64,000 bases of DNA from Cliona cf. orientalis. Taxonomy: Eukaryota > Porifera > Demospongiae > Clionaida > Clionaidae. Below are positions 57,653-64,000 of this stretch, piece after piece. The notes beneath the pieces were generated by a model, which searched no databases, had not been told where the DNA came from, and was given only the letters and a program-made list of their open reading frames with translations. The position numbers were made by a program, and so were the translations under genes. The stretch spans positions 36,653,351 through 36,717,350 of the forward strand of contig OZ005689.1 of assembly GCA_963930775.1 (NCBI GenBank), given 5' to 3'. Numbering within the stretch: the stretch's first letter is position 1; every line of letters starts with the position of its first letter.

Positions 57653-58284
57653 CCTTTATAGGTTTGGGATTGGGGTAGTAGAATTAAAACCTATACTTGC
57701 GCCATTAAATATGTAATTGAAAGTGCAGGGCATGTGCTCTCAGAGCTCTAGTTTTCTTTTGCTATGGGAATGTGGATGATCACAGTACCTACATAGTCAA
57801 TTAGACCCACCAAAGATGAAAGACAGTGTCACATTGTTCTAGCTAGTGATATGATTGTAATATAGCATACCTACTGTTAGGTACATGTACCATCACAAGA
57901 TGTCCCAGCCTGATAGGAGAGACACCATCACATATTATATGGCCACAGATTACATACCAAACACCCTCACCTAAAAGACCCATCACACTGCAGTAGTACC
58001 ACAGTAGACCCCCAAAACACATTGTATTCCCACCCCTCAGACCCATACATAAAGGTGACAGAAGAAATTCCCAGGTGCACCAACTATTTGGTCACATGCA
58101 CCAACAGGATGTAGTCAATGTGCATGGGCAATAATGCAATGGTGCAACAGGCACATGCTGTTTACATAATCAATACCCTACACTTCTGAGCTGGGTATCC
58201 ATTACATTAATCTCTCCCTTGTAAGGTCAGCTCTTAGCAAATGCACCTGTACCGCAAATAGCTTTTGAATGTATGTACATGCAG

Positions 58285-58345
58285 CCGATTTTGGTGCGGG
58301 GGGGGGGGGGGGGGGGGGAGCGAAGCGAGCCCCCTGCTTGTAATA
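58285..58345. repeat. G22 tract and gcgaagcgagcccc
   Basis: Homopolymer of about 22 G followed by gagcgaagcgagccccctgc, which resembles the inner part of 58400-58932. Confidence 0.6.
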
Positions 58346-58399
58346 ATATAATATTACCTTTAGCATACATGCCAATTGAGACCAAAGAAAGAGTGTAAT

Positions 58400-58932
58400 C
58401 AGGGTTTCATTTAGGGGGGGCGGGGGGCCCCTTGGAAACTGGCCGCCCTTTGGCTTCACGCTTCGCGCGGAAAGAAACACCCCCCCCCCCTATGTCTGGC
58501 TCTCGGTGTTGATCAATCATTCAGCATAACATGCATGTATCTCCCAATAGATGTATGTAGCTAATATTCATGGACTATACTAAACATGTAGAAATACTTA
58601 GTAGTAGCTGTAACTGTTTGCAGATGTGTTTACCAAAGTGACAAAGAATTAATATAGTGCAGGAGGGGGAATCAGTGGATATCACTGAAAGGTGTATCTC
58701 TACCCCAATAGTTTGGTCTCAGATGCCTCCAGAAACAGTCTTAGAGGTTGAAAAAATTTCCTGGGGGAACATGCCCCCAGATCCCCCTACTTAATGATCA
58801 CTATAATGTCTCTTTCTAATAAACAATCCTGCACAAAACACTTAAAGTAATACTATAGTCCTCGCCCCCCTTTCGCTTGGCAATTGTCACATTTGCCCCC
58901 CCCCCTTGGCGAAAATCCTAAATGAAACCCTG
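58400..58932. mobile_element. 533-bp TIR element, CAGGGTTTCATTTAG ends
   Basis: CAGGGTTTCATTTAGG and the inverse of CCTAAATGAAACCCTG bound G-rich/C-rich subterminal tracts. CAG...CTG termini are typical of hAT. The second member is at 60525-60893. No target duplication identified with confidence. Confidence 0.7.
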
Positions 58933-58935
58933 CTA

Positions 58936-59050
58936 ATAGCCAACTCCCAAGGTTTGTATGCTATATAGAAGCACTATTCCCGAAGGCAAAGCCCGAGGGA
59001 TGAGTGCTTCTATATTGCATACAAAGCGAGGGATTGGTCTATAACTATTT
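58936..59050. repeat. hairpin element 5, copy 2
   Basis: caactcccaaggtttgtatg ... gcatacaaagcgagggattg ... ataactatt. Same core as 34831-34950, in the opposite orientation. Confidence 0.75.
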
Positions 59051-59170
59051 TCTAGCCCACTGTTTCTATGGATACATGTAGTTTACACGTGCTAGCCCTC
59101 AAAAACTGTAAGAATGTTTGCCCTGGCCCTCAGGAACTGTATAAATAATAGTTAGACTGTGGTTACTAGA

Positions 59171-59237
59171 TTTCTACGTAATTATTTAGAAGACTGAAGG
59201 GACTCGTAGAAACGAGGGCTTCTAAATCACGTGGAAA
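59171..59237. repeat. hairpin element 3, degraded copy
   Basis: tttctacgtaattatttaga and tctaaatcacgtggaaa; relative of 31637-31734 with a shorter centre. Confidence 0.65.
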
Positions 59238-59679
59238 CCTAGTAAGCATGGTCTAACGCATTAATTTTAGATCCTAGCAACAAGCTAAAAACTTCTTTAA
59301 ATACCAGCAACAAGTCACAAATCAAGCGAAATAGCATCTATCAAGGAATCTAGTATTTAGTATCTTGAAGACAGCTGTGTATGTGTGTTGTGGGGGGGGG
59401 GGGGAGTGTGGGGACCAAAAAAGGGTCTTCTAGGGACTGGCGATAAGCAGTATTTGATTACCATTGGTGTGGACTAGTGTCATGATTTGGAGTCTTTTGC
59501 TGGCCTTACCCTCCAGAACACCTCCAACACATGACAGTGAGAGTCAACCCCGGACAACGCTATCTGATGGAAGAGGATAAAAACAATAATCACAGACCAA
59601 AAGTCATTCAACACAACAATATAGGTCAACCTTCATAATTAATCATGGCTGATAATCGGTTGGTTCTTGGAGCATTCCT

Positions 59680-61062
59680 ACTCTTCCCACTGTTCCCATA
59701 TTCCCAGCATTTCTACTGTTCCCACAGTTTCCAGCGTTCCCACAGTTCCCAGTGTTCTCAGTTTTCCTCGAGTTCCTCATGTTCCCAGTGTTTTTAATGT
59801 TCCCAGCGTTGAATCCCAATATTGCTTGCGTTCCCAATGTTCCCAGTGTTCCTACTGTTCCCAGTGTTTCTAATGTTCCCCATCTTCACAGTTGCTCCTA
59901 GTTTTCCAGTGTACAGGTAACATTGGAAATGCATGCATGCATGAAGAACATTGGGAGCAGTGCATGGGAATGTAAGAACACGGTGAACAAAAGGAATGCT
60001 CTCAAACAGTAGGAACGCTGGGAGCATTAAAAATTCTGGGAATGCAGGAAACGTTGAGAACACTAAGAATGCTGGGAACAGTAGGAACGTTAGGAATAGT
60101 AGGAACACTGGGAATGCTGGGAACAGTACGAACGTTGGGAATAGTAAGAACACTGGTAACATTGGAAACACTGGGAACATGGGGAACAGAAGGAACATTG
60201 GTAGGAACACTGGGAACACGGGGAACGCTGGGAACGTTGGAAACACTCGGAACATGGGGAACATTGGGAACAGTAGAACACTGGGAACATAGGAAACACT
60301 GGGAACATGGGGAACATTGGGAACAGTAGAACACTGGGAACAATGGAAACACTGGGAACATGGGGAACATTGGGAACAGTAGAACACTGGGAACATAGGA
60401 AACACTGGGAACATGGGGAACATTGGGAACAGTAGAACACTGGGAACAATGGAAACACTGGGAACATGGGGAACATTGGGAACAGTAGAACACTGGGAAC
60501 ATTGGAAACACTGGGAACGCTGGGCAGTGTTTCATTTAGAGGGGGGGGGTGCCCTGGGATTTCCCCCCCTAGTGACCAGTTTCCCCCCCCCCCCTAAAAT
60601 ATTGAGAAATTTTAGTATAATATACAATACTAAATAAACAAATACCAAGGTTTAAATTTAGGTTAAAGAATGATTCGTCGGTTTGACTTTGAAAATGTCT
60701 AATATCGAGTCTGCTCTATTTAATCTATATGTACTAATTTCACATTTACTTAGTGGGTATGTATTTGCCAATCACAATCTATCAGCACTAATTTTTGATC
60801 AAAATAGGCCTAAGATGCAATTCTTTATTGGGGGGGGGGGGGGCACCGACATATGGTTCCCCCCCCTAACAAAAAATCCTGTATGAAACCCTGCTGGGAA
60901 CATGGGGAACAGAAGGAACGTTGGGAATAGTAGGAACACTGGAAACACGGGGAACGCTGGGAACGTTGGAAACACTTGGAACATGGTGAACATTGGGAAC
61001 AGTAGAACACTGGGAATATTGGAAACACTGGGAACATGGGGAACAGAAGGAACGTTGGGGCA
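59680..61062. repeat. GGGAACA minisatellite in two orientations
   Basis: 59680-59882 reads ttcccagtgttcccac style. From about 59948 to 60524 and again at 60894-61062 it reads the complement, with units such as ctgggaacatggggaacatt and gggaacagtagaacactggg of 15-18 bp and a longer ~72-bp higher-order unit at 60260-60520. A hAT-like element splits it at 60525-60893. Frames rich in FPMFPVF or GNTGN are its translations. Confidence 0.9.
60525..60893. mobile_element. 369-bp TIR element inserted in the minisatellite
   Basis: Ends CAGTGTTTCATTTAG and ATGAAACCCTG match those of 58400-58932. Repeat sequence continues on both sides, so the insertion interrupted the array. The middle part is unrelated to that of the longer member. 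Confidence 0.75.
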
Positions 61063-61129
61063 TCTTTCGGGACCATTTACACAAAGAACCAACCTATGAT
61101 AATCTCCTCCTCGACCTATTCCAGTAGAT

Positions 61130-61683
<554 letters not shown>

Positions 61684-62203
61684 AGAATACGTAATTACAA
61701 GCAACACTCAAAACTACTGGAGCACTTTGCGCCCATTATTCCATTATTATGATCCTAGGCTCTTAGGATATACATTGAGGTGATACATTTTTTTAAAGAC
61801 TATGTTAGGCATACACTTACTGTTCCATGTATGCTTCATCGTGGGCTAAATGCTAGTTATGATATTATGGGCCCCGGCCTGGACGACGAGGACATGTTCT
61901 CCTACCCTGCAGGCTATCTGCATCAAACAGTCATTCAACTGAAATGCAACTGACACATATTAGAAACTGAGTTGATGCAGTAGAAACAGCCAGAAATAGC
62001 CAGAAACAGCCATATGATCACACTGAAAATTCACCTGTATATGTAATATTAGTGCATACATTAAAAAAATAGTATACTGAAGGACTCACACTAGCTACAG
62101 TGCTGGCTTGGTTCATGTGACTACGGTTACTCAGAGTACATCATGGCTTATAGTGAAACCTAGAAAATGTGTGTATTTGGTGAGAGAGAGAGTGAGGTGA
62201 GAG

Positions 62204-62975
62204 CATAGATCATATAGACTACGTAACCGGGATTGGAAACTGCTCACGTGAGCAATAGAGTCCACTGGTGCAATCCGTGTCGCACAAAAAACCACAAAAA
62301 TGCACAAAAATTGCGAAAAAAACACAAAAAATGGCCAAAAATCACACATTTTCCAAATACTTTTGACAATAGCTACTAAACAGAAACACTTACAACCTTA
62401 TAATTTAGCTATCCTCGTGGACAAGGCCTTCTTCTAACTATTTGTAGTGACGAGAAGTTCCTTAGTTCAGTATCTGAGGTGTTCTAGTCCCAACAACGAG
62501 GCGACTTCAAGATGGCGTCGGTTTTTTGTGCTTCTGGCGGTTTCTGGCTCAGCCGCAGCAGTGTATCCTCCAAATAGTGGCTATCCTAGTGCAGAGGCAC
62601 CATATTTTGACTTTGAGCTTCGGTTTTTGGTAGCTGCTGCCACGCGAATCGAGATACAGTCCCGAAAGTGGTTTGTACAGCATCCTATGGGGCAAGTATG
62701 GACGAAGACGACTGAAATAGCAGTGAACAACTTTGTGCCCCGAAAAGACTGCCGTAGATAGTTGCGCTCTTAAAAAACTTTTGCTAGTAGTATTCTTCCA
62801 TCATTGAACTTTACTTTCGTTACCTCCACTTAGCTACAGCACCAACACAGGCTGCAGTAGAGCCATGTTCAGCTGCCTCAGTCTAGGGACACGGAGTGCC
62901 CCGCCATGGCTTGCATTAACTCTATTGCTCACGTGAGCAGTTTCCAATCCCGGTTACGTAGTCTATATGATCTAT
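62204..62975. mobile_element. 772-bp hAT-type element with long TIRs and a matching empty site
   Basis: TIRs of about 58 bp: atagatcatatagactacgt on the left and its inverse on the right, extending through gctcacgtgagcaatagagt. Flanked by ggtgagag on both sides (62196-62203 and 62976-62983). The related copy at 63810-63880 has gaggtgagagtgagaatg without the element. Contains a frame (62447-62761) of unknown meaning around an aagatggcgtcgg. Confidence 0.88.
62447..62761 (+). CDS. ORF inside the hAT-type element, unknown
   Basis: 104 codons; the middle reads RRFFVLLAVSGSAAAVYPPN, signal-like, followed by acidic and basic residues. It has no transposase features. It could be a captured gene fragment or chance, and an ATG in another frame (in aagatggcgtcgg, about 62512) is also possible. 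Confidence 0.25.
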   Translation: MTRSSLVQYLRCSSPNNEATSRWRRFFVLLAVSGSAAAVYPPNSGYPSAEAPYFDFELRFLVAAATRIEIQSRKWFVQHPMGQVWTKTTEIAVNNFVPRKDCRR

Positions 62976-63229
62976 GGTGAGAGTGAGAATGTATTCCACA
63001 TGTCTGCTTAGGTTGTAATGTGAACAGCTAAGAGGATCTGGATTTCTCTGGCCACGCCCCTGCACACTACTACACAGTGACACTGTGGAATGTGACTGTT
63101 GTACCACCACAATGTGTACATGATTGCCCTGCATCACTGTATTATGTGGGGCATGCTCAGGCTGGCCTCAATTATGGATGCAGAAGTACTGTTTGCTACT
63201 GCTACTCCTATTGACATTCACTACTACAG

Positions 63230-63640
63230 CTTTTGGGGATGCTGGTGCAGTGCACAGGGTATGTGCTCCAGTTCGAAGGATGTCTACCTTTGATCTCTCT
63301 CTCACATGCACATCTAGAGCACATACCTGTGCATCTCATCTGCAGCAACCTGAGGGCAAAGCAACAGCACAGCAGAAGACATAATATTTGCTTGCTAACT
63401 TATACTATGCCAGTTGTGTATATGAGCACATAGTCAAATAGGCTATAGCCCTCTTGACCCATGAAGCATACTAAAGCCAGTTCTTTTTTTGCCCAATCTG
63501 ATGATAGGCATAAGGTCTGTGCACATTCACATATTCACACACACTGCAATCTCATATCAACACCTCTTCTGTCTGGGTATATCTACACCTGATCAGGTAC
63601 TACATAAGGTTTCTGTGCACATTCACACACACTGCAATCT
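63230..63640. repeat. inverted duplication E, copy 2
   Basis: Reverse complement of 56925-57385, about 6 kb away, including the aaggatgtctacctttgatc block and the tatcaacacctcttctgtct block. The latter is itself repeated at 63634-63655. Confidence 0.75.
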
Positions 63641-63654
63641 CATATCAACACCTC

Positions 63655-63711
63655 TGATACCAGCAAACACACACACAAACTCTTTCTCTCCCCCCCCCCC
63701 CCCCCCCCCCC

Positions 63712-63751
<40 letters not shown>

Positions 63752-64000
63752 CTACTGTTTCTGTCTGAATGACCATAACTACACAGCTTAGAGTGAAACT
63801 TATATATTTGGTGAGAGAGAGAGAGAGGTGAGAGTGAGAATGTATTCCATATGTCTGCGCAGGTTGTAATGTGAACAGCTAGGAGGATCTGGATTTCTCT
63901 GGCTTAGCACCCTCCTCTTTAAGGATATATTTTGACGGAAGTACAGATACCAGCAAATGACACAAAATTCACACACACAAACTCTTTCTCTTCCCCCCCC
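63655..64000. repeat. partial duplication with CA, CT and C tracts; empty-site copy
   Basis: gataccagcaaacacacac ... ctctttctctcccc at 63657-63690 recurs at 63948-64000. 63810-63990 (gtgagaatgtattccatatg, gcaggttgtaatgtgaacag, taaggatatattttgacgga) is a member of the three-copy family with 61250-61405 and 62984-63060. A C24 tract at about 63690-63712 and the terminal C8 end the window. Confidence 0.7.

Noticed and set aside
59643..61099. FPMFPVF, CSQCSPCSQC and GNTGNAGN frames up to 209 codons
   Set aside because: Both strands of the GGGAACA minisatellite are open in several frames, as expected of a repeat whose unit length is a multiple of three; not protein-coding.

Overview
This window is animal nuclear DNA and looks like an early-branching marine invertebrate. 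A demosponge is my best guess, from the AT-rich composition with frequent 'tagctagc' and 'tacatgtac' strings, very short introns with GTRAGT donors, and a very high density of small DNA transposons. That taxonomic call is an impression, not a proof. There are no operons, ribosome-binding sites, rRNA genes or CRISPR arrays. Most of the sequence is mobile or tandem repeat DNA, with a few spliced genes between.

Layout. 0-7 kb: a 957-bp Mutator-like non-autonomous element with a 9-bp target duplication; a small three-exon secreted-protein gene (minus, 2119-3070); and a damaged secreted gene carrying tandem copies of a cysteine/aspartate-rich domain (minus, 4494-6072). 7-10 kb: a 5'-truncated, poly(A)-tailed LINE (minus) whose 3' coding part is split by a nested 675-bp element. 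11-13 kb: small inverted-repeat elements, one with a hAT-type 8-bp target duplication and a tRNA-like internal sequence. 13.7-18.6 kb: the centrepiece, a multi-exon Mutator-family transposase gene (N-terminal Cys/His region, DDE-type core, zinc knuckles) followed by a Ulp1/C48-type cysteine peptidase fused to a PHD finger. It is interrupted by four inferred one-base losses (three beside G runs, one in an A run), one junction of the opposite sign and one in-frame stop. 18.7-35 kb: microsatellites, a family of elements ending in TACCGTA...TACGGTA, perfect hairpin elements bounded by ATAGTTAT/ATAACTAT, segmental repeats and several candidate host exons.

35.3-41.0 kb: an unrecognised multi-exon gene (minus) with a 404-residue last exon, a duplicated 72-nt exon and a stop-free 78-nt intron. 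36.8-44.1 kb: three copies of a GTTG-rich minisatellite block, two forming a large inverted repeat with a 626-bp TIR element near its centre. 44-49 kb: more TIR and fold-back elements. 50.0-55.3 kb: a 24-copy satellite (about 220-bp unit, each with a CA microsatellite) with higher-order structure and a diverged single unit 1 kb upstream. 56-64 kb: inverted duplications, a GGGAACA-type minisatellite in both orientations, hAT-like elements, and a 772-bp element for which the window also contains an empty-site copy.

The elements mostly relate as insertions into one another. The Mutator-type transposase could be the kind of enzyme that moves elements with long TIRs and 9-10-bp target duplications such as those at 498-1454 and 7305-7979, but no shared ends were found to prove it.
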